A program made the translations under genes and the position numbers. A stretch of 64,000 nt of DNA from Sorghum bicolor (Eukaryota > Streptophyta > Magnoliopsida > Poales > Poaceae), in contig NC_012878.2 of the NCBI RefSeq assembly GCF_000003195.3, positions 22,278,071 through 22,342,070 of the forward strand, given 5' to 3'. Below, piece after piece: positions 44,968 to 54,397 of the stretch. Position 1 is the stretch's first letter. Each line of letters starts with the position of its first letter. The notes beneath the pieces were generated by a model, which was not told the DNA's origin, ran no database searches, and was given only the letters and a program-made list of their open reading frames with translations.

Positions 44968-45477
44968 AAGATTTGGAGGTCCGGCTTGGGGGACCTAAAG
45001 CTCCCAAACCCTCACCGGGAGGTAAATCGGTATTTATCCGCATTATTAATTTTCTCATGTTTAAATTCTTGCATAATTAATTCTTGCATTAGTCACATTT
45101 ATTCATAGCATTAGTATAATAATCAAAAGCCCCATATAAATAATATTCATGGTGTGTAACAACCCATATTTATTAATTATTGTGGAGGCACAAAAATATT
45201 TTCCATTATCATTTTAATTAAGTTTCAATTCTCATAGATTTTCCTGCATTATATTTAATTATATTAACCTTCTAGAAGCATGACCCACACTTCTTGGGTC
45301 CCACATGTCATACACTTCACCTCACATACATCCCATCACATTATTTCATCCACCAATATGTTTCCACTTACCTGACATCTTTCCACCGTCCAACCACCAC
45401 CAACACAATATTATTCTGCGTGAGATCAAAGTAAGGAAGCAAGTGGAGGAGGCACACCCAGGATGGACATCACAAGT
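44968..45477 (+). other. Spacer between protease and the internal promoter of E
   Basis: No gene. Contains GCTTGGGGGA (44984-44993) and GGGAGGTAAATCGGTATTTA (about 45018-45037), which resembles B near 8014-8040. The rest is AT-rich. Confidence 0.6.
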
Positions 45478-45545
45478 GGGCGCCCGCCCTGCTCCCTCTT
45501 CCTGCTATAAATAGCCACCTTCTACCTCCATCCTCTCCACACAAG
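45478..45545 (+). promoter_or_regulatory. Internal Pol II-like promoter of E
   Basis: GGGCGCCCGCCC at 45478-45489, the same 12-mer as in the LTRs of B, C and E, is followed 17 bp later by TATAAATA (45506-45513). A CT-rich stretch with TCTCCACACAAGCAC about 25-35 bp downstream fits a plant start site. It lies about 330 bp before the next gene. Confidence 0.6.
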
Positions 45546-45649
45546 CACTCCAGAAAACCACACAAATATCAGTTTCCAGAAAGAGCTCTTGTAGTGAAGA
45601 GAGAAGACAGTAGAGAGAAAGAGAAGAGTGGAAAAGAAGTTGATAGAGA

Positions 45650-45841
45650 GTGAGTATCACCTAGCAAGTAGTGATCTCACTGTCTAAGCGGAAGTAAAAG
45701 TTGTTTAGGGGGAGGTTCTACTAAAATAGAAACTTATCTTGAACGATTAACCCCAAGACTACTGACATTCCGGACAGCTGACCACTAACATTTTCTCTCA
45801 CATTTTCCACTAGTTGTGTTTTTGCCAACTTTTGTTTACAG
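45650..45841 (+). other. Predicted 192-nt 5' intron of the internal gene of E
   Basis: Donor GTGAGT at 45650-45655, a CTAAC branch-like site near 45784, a T-rich tract and acceptor TTTACAG ending at 45841. The start codon of the next gene is at 45843. All parts fit plant splicing; splicing itself is inferred. Confidence 0.5.
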
Positions 45842-45842
45842 G

Positions 45843-46910
45843 ATGTTTAAGAAGGTGAAGAACGCAGGGAAGGCTCTCAAGAACATTGGTACAAGGAGTT
45901 CATCCCGACACTCCTCACAGCCATCAGAGATGAGCGTCGACCTGACACCCACACAAGCTCCATCATCTTCATCAGGTCAGCAAGTTAAGGTCCTTCTCAA
46001 GATAGGAGACCTTGGACTGAAGACCCGAAGAGAGAAGGAAGTCTATCAGCAATTAAAGAACAAAGATTTCATTCACACCCCTACTCTCGATCCGATCCTA
46101 CTACAAGAAACAGGTATGGACACTGAATTTGACTTAATTTTCCAGATGTTAGGTTCGACAAATTTTTGGAATATAACTGAGCTGGGTTCTCGTCTTCTCA
46201 CCCTCGAATTTCTTTGCACCTTACAATACTATGAGGGGGGAATTGTTTTTCGGATGTTCAAACAGGAAATTATGTTGTCTTGGAGAGAGCTGAGCGACCA
46301 TCTTGGTTTCTCTTCAAGATGCATCCTGAACATTGACTCCGACCTACCTAACTTTGAGAGACACCAGTTTGGGAGAGAAATATCTTGAGATAATTTTTAT
46401 AGTCAAGCTCGAACCAGTGACATGGAACACCCCACTCTTAGGATGTTCCACAAATGGCTTGGGTACAATCTTTTCTATCGTGATGATATTAGAAAAGTAA
46501 GAGTAGGAGATTTACAACTTTTATATGCTGCTATTAGTAAAGTACCCACTTCACCTGTTACACTATTAGTTTCTCATTGGCTTAGTATACCTACTCTTCA
46601 GGGACCAGTAGGATGTACTTCACTTATCACTCGTCTAGCCTTTAATCTTCACTTACTAGAAAACTCATCGTTGGATTTCATAGAGGAATTAAGAATTTAT
46701 CATGGCTATGACACATTTAGACAAGCTCGGATGTTAAAGAAAGAGGGGAATGTAATGTATATGCTATATGATGATAAAGGCAAGATTCGGTTACCTAACC
46801 CGAACCTTGGCCTCTACGTTGTGCAAAACTTTTTGATTGAGATTGCAGCAACACCAGTGAACCAGAGAACCCCACAGCGAGTGGTATCTGAAAGGGTGAC
46901 CACTCACTGA
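45843..46910 (+). pseudogene. ATHILA ORF-1-like protein, first two-thirds (element E)
   Basis: ATG at 45843, one base after the predicted splice acceptor. The N-terminus is basic and Ser-rich (MFKKVKNAGKALKNIG), followed by LKTRREKEVYQQLKN, FDLIFQMLGSTNFWNITE, LTLEFLCTLQYY, MLSWRELSDHLGF and RMFHKWLGYNLFYRDDIRK. The run TLEFL, F-x-W/T-x-x-ELSD-x-LGF and a later RxLxHTLF-like helix resemble the ATHILA ORF-1 family (recalled from family features, not searched). A TGA at 46386-46388 breaks the frame. Function in the family is unknown; it is not an enzyme I recognise. The frame ends at 46910. Confidence 0.6.
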
Positions 46911-46923
46911 GAACGCACCTGGT

Positions 46924-47361
46924 ATGGAGCTGACCCTAGACCGTCGAGTCCTTCGAGACCCATGGGTTCGTCATGCGCAACCACAAGAGCCAACAGAGGA
47001 GACATGGCCGGAGAGCCAAGATCACCAGTGGACAAACCCGCCTTTTCATACGGGCAGGTACTCCACTGATCCATATGGAGCTTCAGGATCCAGACCTCCG
47101 CCCCAATTTGATGCAGGACGATACTCCGACGCCTCCTACGCTTTCACGAATGACTACTATCAAGAGGCCGGTGCTTTCTTCACTCGTACCGACAACACCC
47201 TCCTCGACATCCAGAACACGCAAGCAGAACATGGAAGACTCATGGAAGAGCAACAAAAATGGAACCAGGACCATGCCGCTGCAGTAGAAGAGCTGAGACA
47301 AGATACAACAACAATGAACAACAACATCACAACCATGATGCGGTTCTGGAATATCGGGTAA
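46924..47361 (+). pseudogene. C-terminal part of the ATHILA ORF-1-like protein (element E)
   Basis: The reading shifts frame near 46910-46930 and stays open for about 145 codons. It has a Pro/Tyr/Ser-rich region (DAGRYSDASYAFTNDYY) and then a likely coiled coil (LDIQNTQAEHGRLMEEQQKW, AAAVEELRQ). The stop lies 17 bp before the GCTTGGGGGAG site. Together the two pieces would make a protein of about 500 residues. Confidence 0.5.
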
Positions 47362-48890
47362 GACCGACAACAACATCCAGCTTGGGGGAGTTCCTCCCAA
47401 TTTATCAAGTAAGTTTTTATTTGCCCTTCTTATTTATTCTTTTTTATTTTAGTTTTTTATCTTAAAAGGAAAAAACTTAGAAAACCAAATAAATATTTTC
47501 TTGCTTTAATTTACTGCATTTTATAAACATGAAAACAAAATAAAAAGAGTGTGTAGATAAGTGTGCTTTATTTTATCTGTTAAGTGCAAATCTCTAGAAA
47601 AAAACAAAAAGATCAAAAAGATGCATGATGGAAATATTGCTCGGTTTGCTTACTTTCAAGTACCTAGCTTTTATATTAGAGTTCTTCCAGGAATTACTAA
47701 AACTAAAATTACTATCTTTGGGAAGCATAAAACTAAAGTCTAAATAAGAGAAAGGCATAATATAAAGTTGAGCTACTGTTTATCTTGTTACTACTACACT
47801 AAGTTCTGGAGATTTATTTTGAAAACTTACAAATCACATGATGAGTTCCTAGCATAACAAATTACCTACCACAGCCATACTTGCTATAACATCTTTTACT
47901 ATATTTACATTGAGTTTGATCGAGCTGTGTAGACCCTTAGGAGCTTTTCATGTGGTTAAATTAAGATATTCACTTGCACACATCTACTACACCATCCATC
48001 ATCATTCATTAAAATTGCTAAAAATATTATCACTCAGTGTCCCAAGTATTGTTATTCTCTCTCTGAAAATATTTAATGCAGAAGAGGCATGGGTTATGCA
48101 AAAATACGCGAGGAAATAAAAAGGGGCAAGTGCCCGGAACCTCGAAAAAGAAAGAAAAAGAGTGAGACGAGAGGTAAAAATGGATAAGTGTCCGAAGTAG
48201 AATTAGGGGTACAAAAATGCCCACTTGAGCGGAAAAAATGGACAAGTGTCCGACAGTAGAATTAGAGGTATCTACTACCCACCTGAAAAAAAAAGAGAAA
48301 AAGAGATAGCCCATGTTCTCCCAAAGCAAAGATCAAAGAAGAGGACAGATAGCAATATGAGGAGCAATGAGAACTAAGTTTTATTATCACTTATACATTT
48401 TTATTATCACTATCATTTACTCCACCACACATGCACATCTTGATTTAATTATATGCTGAGTTTCTTTGGATCCATGGCTCGATTAGACAACATATGTATG
48501 AGCTGTTTTTCACTCCTATGAGCTCCACTTAAATATTCCATTAGCTATAGGTAAGTGACATTTTGGTAAGGATCCACAAATACCACATATAGAGAGACTT
48601 GAGAGAATCATTGCTGGGAACTCTGAGTTTTATTTTGAAAACTTATAAAAAACTCTGGAACAAAGGTGAAGTATAGACAGGAGGAATAGTGCTTGACTTA
48701 ATTATTTTGACTTTCAATCACTTAAGATTTAAGTGCAGGTACTAAACTCCATAACACTTCACTCTAATCTGGAAGAATTTTATGTAAAAGCATGTGTGCC
48801 TGTCAGGAAAGAAAACATCGAAGCAACTCCTGATCCGTCTGAGTTTAGCTAGTTGCTCAGGGACGAGCAAAGGGTAAGCTTGGGGGAGTT
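47362..48890 (+). other. 3' untranslated region of element E
   Basis: No gene in 1.5 kb. It contains an internal GCTTGGGGGAG (47380-47390) and two tandem copies of an AAGTGTCCGA...GTAGAATTAG unit (about 48185-48215 and 48243-48270), present once in C. It also holds the GGTAAGGATCCACAAATACC block (about 48571), the GTGCTTGACTTAA block (about 48690), GCTCAGGGACGAGCAAAGGG (48855-48874) and the terminal purine tract GCTTGGGGGAG (48878-48888). Confidence 0.8.
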
Positions 48891-50405
48891 TGTTGACGGT
48901 CCTTAAGTACTAAAATTAATAATAAAATAAACATGGAAAAGGATCAATATGAAACAAACATCTAGAATTAGGGTTTTATTTGACAGAATTCCACGAGCTT
49001 TGGTGTTTATCTATTTCTGCAGGGGGTTATCAGAGAATATGGAGAGAAGGCCCACATGTCATGTTTACAACGAGATAATTACGTGCCGCGCAATTTTCTT
49101 CAACCTAGAAGAGTCTAGAAGCCACGGGAATGAACGAGAAGGGAATCGGGCTCGGGTGCAGGGCGCCCGCCCACCCCCCTTAGGCGCCCGCCCAGGACAG
49201 GAGTCCAATCAGGACTCTGCTTCGGGGCTAAACTCCACCGACCTAAAGGATCAATCTAAACCATACAATCTATGTCGGTTTGATCTGACAGCCCACGTTC
49301 ACTTGAGGGGACTATAAAATCAGACCCCCTAGCCCCTGGAGGAGAGAGGAGAAGAGAAGAAATCATTATTCAGAGGTAGCCATCAAAGTTAGGGTTTAGA
49401 GCTTCTCTCCCACAGAGAATTAGAAATAGCTACTCCCTAATCCTTCAAGTTTAGAGGTTTGATTAGATAGCAATTAGAGAAGTAGAGCACTACGCTCTGG
49501 ATTCGGATCTTCGGTAATAAAGATTGGTATTATTCATATCTTTCTCTAATTCTTTGTTCTAATTGCATTATGTCTATAATTATTATGTTCTTAGTTTGCT
49601 CTAGTTCTATATTTGATATAGTTCTAATTGATAATGACTTTATGTATAAGTTTGCAAAGCGCTTAGCTCTTGACGCGAGGGAGTTAGGTGATAGATCACA
49701 TGTGAGCGTGGTGCTTAGATGTTATTTATCTGCAAATGTATCCTATTGGCCGGGCCGTGTGGTAGTTCGCGATAGTGACAGCTTCGTTGATTCTTATATA
49801 GTCCACCCTCCGTTGATAGGACAGGCAGAACCGGTATTGTGGAGTAAGTCATGCGATGCTCTGATTTACTTTATCAATGTTCCTTATACATGAATGAAGA
49901 GTCTTTTATGCTATATATGATCTTGTAGATAACTAGAGTAGATTATGACTTAGTATTTAGTAGATAACTTAGAATCCATTCTCTAGCTAATCCGACATCA
50001 CCTATATATATGAGGAGTAGTCTATTTTCTAATCGTTGTGTTATTTATCCCTTGAACTTATAATTCATTATCATTATCTTTATGGTTTACCCCCTACTAA
50101 AGTAAGTGACTGTGTGACGAGTTTCTCATTAGTAATCATGTTCTTGCAAGTTTATCTCTAGTCTATGCCTTGATAGATTTTGCCCTTAATTTAATCTCCT
50201 TAGATCCCTTGAGCAAAATTATAAATAACGATACCTGGAATACTTATCCTGGTGAAATGCTACAATGAGGTGTTTTATCTGTGCGTTTGTGGATAGAATA
50301 GATTATTTTCTAGAGAGCCTTTACATTTATAAATACCTTTGTACACTCTGGCACCATGCTGGGGATGACAACCTAGTATCTAAGTGGTGTTAGCTAGTGT
50401 CAACA
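48891..50405 (+). repeat. 3' LTR of element E
   Basis: 1515 bp, TGTTGACGG to GTGTCAACA, with GGGCGCCCGCCC at 49161-49172 and TATAAAA at 49313-49319. Followed by CTTAG (50406-50410). Confidence 0.95.
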
Positions 50406-50410
50406 CTTAG

Positions 50411-51030
50411 CTTGCTTAGCACGGTACAAGTCGGGTGATTTCCTATCACCTACGGGATATAGGTAGATACAAAAAATTTTAGCTGTTTGATGCTATCATA
50501 GGAAATAACCAAGTGTGGGAATGAAAACTGAGACCGGGCAGAGTCTTATGTGGGTGTTGGACCATAGTTCCTCTGCCTGTGTCGATTAAGGACCGATCGT
50601 TAATGGCCCTCTTGTCATGTTGAATGCATGCCCCACACTTAGCTAGAAGGATAAGTCGTTCCGACCATAAAGCCTGAACACTATCCGAGCCGAGAATCGA
50701 CCCGATGTACGCGCTATATTGGTGATGGTTGAGGAGAACGACGAGGGCATGGTGCACAACCTTGGTATACCTTGGATACCTCAGTCGCTGGAACAGTCCT
50801 TGGGTATGGGCGATGCCTGTCAAACCTACGAATAGGTCCTAGATAGTGTAATATGGTGACCTATAGCTCAATTGTCAGTGAGTGTGGTTTCTGTGGGGAA
50901 TAACTCGCCAGCTGGTCAGAAATCGATTCGAATCGCCATCGCTCCTGGATAGTGAGCACTTGACTTGAGCTTCATCCTCGTAATAAGGACTATGAAACAC
51001 TCTGGTTATGTTATTAATGGATTATGAGGT
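50411..51030 (+). repeat. 3' LTR of chromovirus D, end part
   Basis: Continues the D LTR after E. No gene is supported. The outer end is not marked by a clear duplication; I place it between about 50990 and 51060. Confidence 0.6.
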
Positions 51031-51406
51031 TGCTACGCTAGCTAGGAAACAAAAATTTCGACCTCATAAACAAGGATCAACTACAAGTTATAGATCACGG
51101 GATTACCACTAGACGCGCAGATGCAGCGGAAGCGACTCGGTGTAGTTGTGTGCGTAGTAGCAGTGTCGTGCAGTTGTGTGGTTGTCCACCACACCAATCC
51201 CTCTCCCGCGGTTCGTCCTTGTGCTCCAGATGCAGCACCTCTAAGGTATCCCACACGTGAGGGGAAGAAGCATTGCGCCTCCGGACTGCTAGGTCCGCGA
51301 GGAGCAAAAGGCGCGAGCGTGGGTGAACGGCGGCGGCTGCCTAATGGTGTGGGATTAATCCTGGCCGCGCCCCTTCCCTCTCTTATATAGGCGTCCTCCA
51401 ATTAGC
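51031..51406 (-). repeat. 3' LTR of Angela-like Copia element G, inner (U5-side) part
   Basis: The minus strand has a TATATAAG box near 51383-51390 and the start-site region, then U5-like sequence running left to about 51031 (left edge uncertain). It is cut from its outer part (61680-62536) by element H. Small open stretches here are chance. Confidence 0.6.
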
Positions 51407-51411
51407 CCCGA
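51407..51411. repeat. Target-site duplication of element H (CCCGA, left copy)
   Basis: CCCGA precedes the TGAAAGGTCC start of H and recurs at 61675-61679. Confidence 0.95.
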
Positions 51412-53286
51412 TGAAAGGTCCTAATATGGCTAGAGGGGGGTGAATAGCCTATTTAAAAATTCTACAAAACTCACTAGAGCAAGTGGTTAGTAAATACAAA
51501 GCGAAGCTTTTTGCTCTAGCTCTAATGGGGTGTTTGCAAGCCACCTATCCAACATTTCTAGTTGATATGATCACTAAGCACATAAGAGCTATGTCACTAC
51601 TCACACTAGAGAGCTACCTAAAGTTTCTATACAAGTAAGTAAGCTACTCTAGTTTGCAAGAAAGTAAGAGAGAAGGTTTGATCTTTATACCACCGCGTAG
51701 AGGGGATGAACCAATCAATAATATGAAGTCCAAACACCGGGAGAAAACCAATCAACAAACACAATGGAGACAAGCAATTTTTCTCCTGAGGTTCACGTGC
51801 TTGCCGGCACGCTACATCCCCGTTGTGTCGACCAACACTTGGTGGTTCGATGGCTAAGAGGTGTAGCACGAACCTCGTCCTCACTAGGACACCACAAGAA
51901 CCTACCCACAAGTGAGGTAGCTCAATGACACGAGCAATCCACTAATGTTGCCATTGGCACTCCGCCGAGGTAGGCACAAACCTCTCACAATCACCGGGAG
52001 ATGGCCACGAACAATCACCAACTCGTGCCAAAGCTCCTCCGCAGCTCCAAGCCGTCTAGGTGGCGGCAACCACCAAGAGTAACAAGCAAACCCGCTGCTC
52101 AACGATCACTAGTGCCACTAGATGCTCAAACTCTAAGCAAATGCAACTAGGATCTCTCCCAATCTCACTTTGGATGAACAAATCTTGAACAAGGTGAGTG
52201 GGAAGTGTGGGAGTATGCTCACAAGGTGTATCAGCAAGTTAGAGAGTCAAGAGAGTGAGCAAGAACCGGCCAAGGCTTATTTATAGAAGTCCCAACCTTC
52301 AACTAGCCGTTGGCAGTTTATCCCACAGTCTGCGTTCACACCGGACGCGTCGTAGTTCACACCGGACGCATCCGGTATGAGCCAGACCAGCGTCCGGTGC
52401 TTTTTGACCGTTAGAAAGTAGCCGTTGCCTCTGACGCTGGCAAGGCACCGGGCGCTCACCGGACGCGTCTGGTATGCACCGGACCCAAACTCAGGGAGCG
52501 TCGCAAAACTTGAGCCAACACCGGTCACCACACCGGATGCACACACCGGACGCGTCCGGTGTGCACTAGACTCACACCCAGAGAGCTCCGCAGGAGGAGT
52601 TTGCAATGGACGCTAACTCGGACGCGTCCTAGTTCACACCGGACGCGTCCGGTGTGCACCGGACGCAAACTCAGAGAGTTTCACCGAGAAACGAACTCAC
52701 CGGACGAGGCACACCGGACTCTACGCGAAAACTGTTTCCGCGTTCGGTGCCTCAACTCGGATGCGTCCGACATCATACCGGACGCGTCCGGCCTGTAAGC
52801 ACTGCGCGAAAAGATCCTCAACTTCTTCCCTTTCTTCCATGTGCCAACACCAAAGTGTCTCCACACTTGTGCACGTGTGTTAGCATATTTCAAAAACATT
52901 TTTCAAGGGTTACTTAGTTAGCTCACTAGGTCCTAATGCACATGCAAGGAATCCAATCACCTAGTGGCACTTAGACAACTGTTTTCACAACGAGATTACC
53001 CCTCTTAATAGTACGGCTATCTATCCTAAATGTGATGACACCCTCTATGGTGTCTTGATCACCAAAACCAAAACCGTAAGCAATACCTTTGCCTTGATCT
53101 CCATAGGATTTTATTTTTCTCTTTCTTCTTTTTCAACTTGAGCACTTGATCACCTTGTGGTCATCACCATGATCATCACTTGCTCCATCACTTGGCTTGT
53201 ACCAACCTCATTAAGTCTACACACACTTAGTATAGAGGTTAGTACTAGGGTTTCATCAATTATCCGAAACCAAACTAGGGCTTTCA
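51412..53286 (-). repeat. 3' LTR of Sirevirus H
   Basis: Plus strand TGAAAGGTCC to GGGCTTTCA. A minus-strand TATAAATAAG box is near 52279-52288. Between about 52340 and 52800 it carries some nine copies, exact or decayed, of the palindrome ACCGGACGCGTCCGGT. Confidence 0.95.
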
Positions 53287-54397
53287 ATCTCCTCCTTTTT
53301 GGTAATTGATGACAACCCTTTTTACAAAGATTTTCAATAAAATTTTCTTAGATTTATGTTGCTTGCCCAAGCATTTACCATGTGCAAAGATTATGGACAA
53401 GTTTCACAAACCCAAAATTGGTAGCAATTGCTCCCCCTACATATGTGCTAAGAGTTTGGATTTGAAAGCTTGCACATATGCTTGAATAGGAAATATAGGA
53501 GTCAATTTCTACCAAATGATGCTAAGGTGTAAAGAATGGACCTTTGAAGCGTGATACCAATCGGAGTTGCCAATGTACACCATCCTTAGCACCATTAGTA
53601 ACTAGACATTCACAAAAACTAGAACACCCCGTGAGATCAACATTATAAACAAAGTTCTAGTACCACTTGTGAAATAACTAAAAGTCTAGTTACACTATTT
53701 ATGCATGCTAGTTCTTCATTTCATCAATCAAACCTATAATTAGCATACATCACACAAGCAAGGTATTGGAGAGAAAGCTTCTAAAACTAATGCAAATGCA
53801 AGCAAACATATGTGATGCACATTCAAATGCAACATACAAGTTTATGAGCTTGCTCCCCCTACTTGTGTGCTTCAAATTTTAATTGATCCCCTTCTTTTAT
53901 TAAGTTACTCCCCTATCTTAAATCTTTGGGAAATTTTCTCCCCCTTTGTCATCAATGACCACAAAAGGTGAGCTCAAATTTTAGATAGGTTAGTGTGAAA
54001 CCATGTGAAGTGAGATCATTTTACCAAATTGGTTCAATCTAGATTACTTGCCTAAGATATTTAACTCGGTTTGATCCAAGGACAAGCTTCTTCACACCTC
54101 CAAATAAGGGTTATCTTGTACCATGTTGAGTTAAACACTTATAGCTCATATTCTAGATCAAACACTAGGATTGCAAGCCCACAAACATGTCATATGCTAC
54201 CACTAGATCAAGTCAAGCATAAAAGCAATAGTGGTACCATACAAGCATCAAATTCATTTGATTTTCATGAATGATCCTAAGACATATAAGGAATGACTAG
54301 ATGCACTAAACAAGTCCTTAGCATAGGATGAATGACATGTCAATCAATTTTACCTTGCTTTGCTCGAAGGAGAGGTATGTCATATAGTGGGGGTGGA
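53287..54397 (-). other. 3' non-coding region of Sirevirus H
   Basis: No gene in 1.1 kb. The LTR-adjacent purine tract reads AAAAAGGAGGAGAT on the minus strand (53300-53287). Further AGGGGGAG-type tracts lie near 53432-53439, 53853-53860 and 53940-53948. The one at about 53940 is accompanied by a TCATTGATGACAAA motif that resembles the sequence beside the true tract. Confidence 0.75.

Larger units (their letters stand above)
41166..50405 (+). mobile_element. Non-autonomous retrotransposon E: Gag-protease plus an internal ATHILA ORF-1-like gene
   Basis: A 9.24-kb element with two LTRs of equal length (1515 bp), exact Asp-type primer site, gag and protease in one frame, and no RT, RNase H or integrase. 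In the place of Pol there is a spacer with promoter features and a separate gene. Only about 7 mismatches occur in the first 240 bp of the LTRs, so it is younger than A, B or C. It is inserted in the LTR of D. LTR head and 3' region are shared with B and C. Confidence 0.93.

Noticed and set aside
45305..45514. Short plus-strand open frame just before the internal TATA of E
   Set aside because: It overlaps the promoter region, has a His/Pro-rich chance composition and no domain.
50479..50823. A 114-codon minus-strand frame
   Set aside because: Located within the end of the Tekay-type LTR of D and antisense to it; no recognisable domain.
51627..51911. A 94-codon minus-strand frame present in both LTRs of H (also 59975-60259)
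   Set aside because: Its conservation follows from LTR duplication; no start context or domain supports a protein.
52340..52800. Repeated palindromes resembling a CRISPR array
   Set aside because: Irregular spacing, decayed units, present in both LTRs of a plant retrotransposon; CRISPR arrays are prokaryotic.
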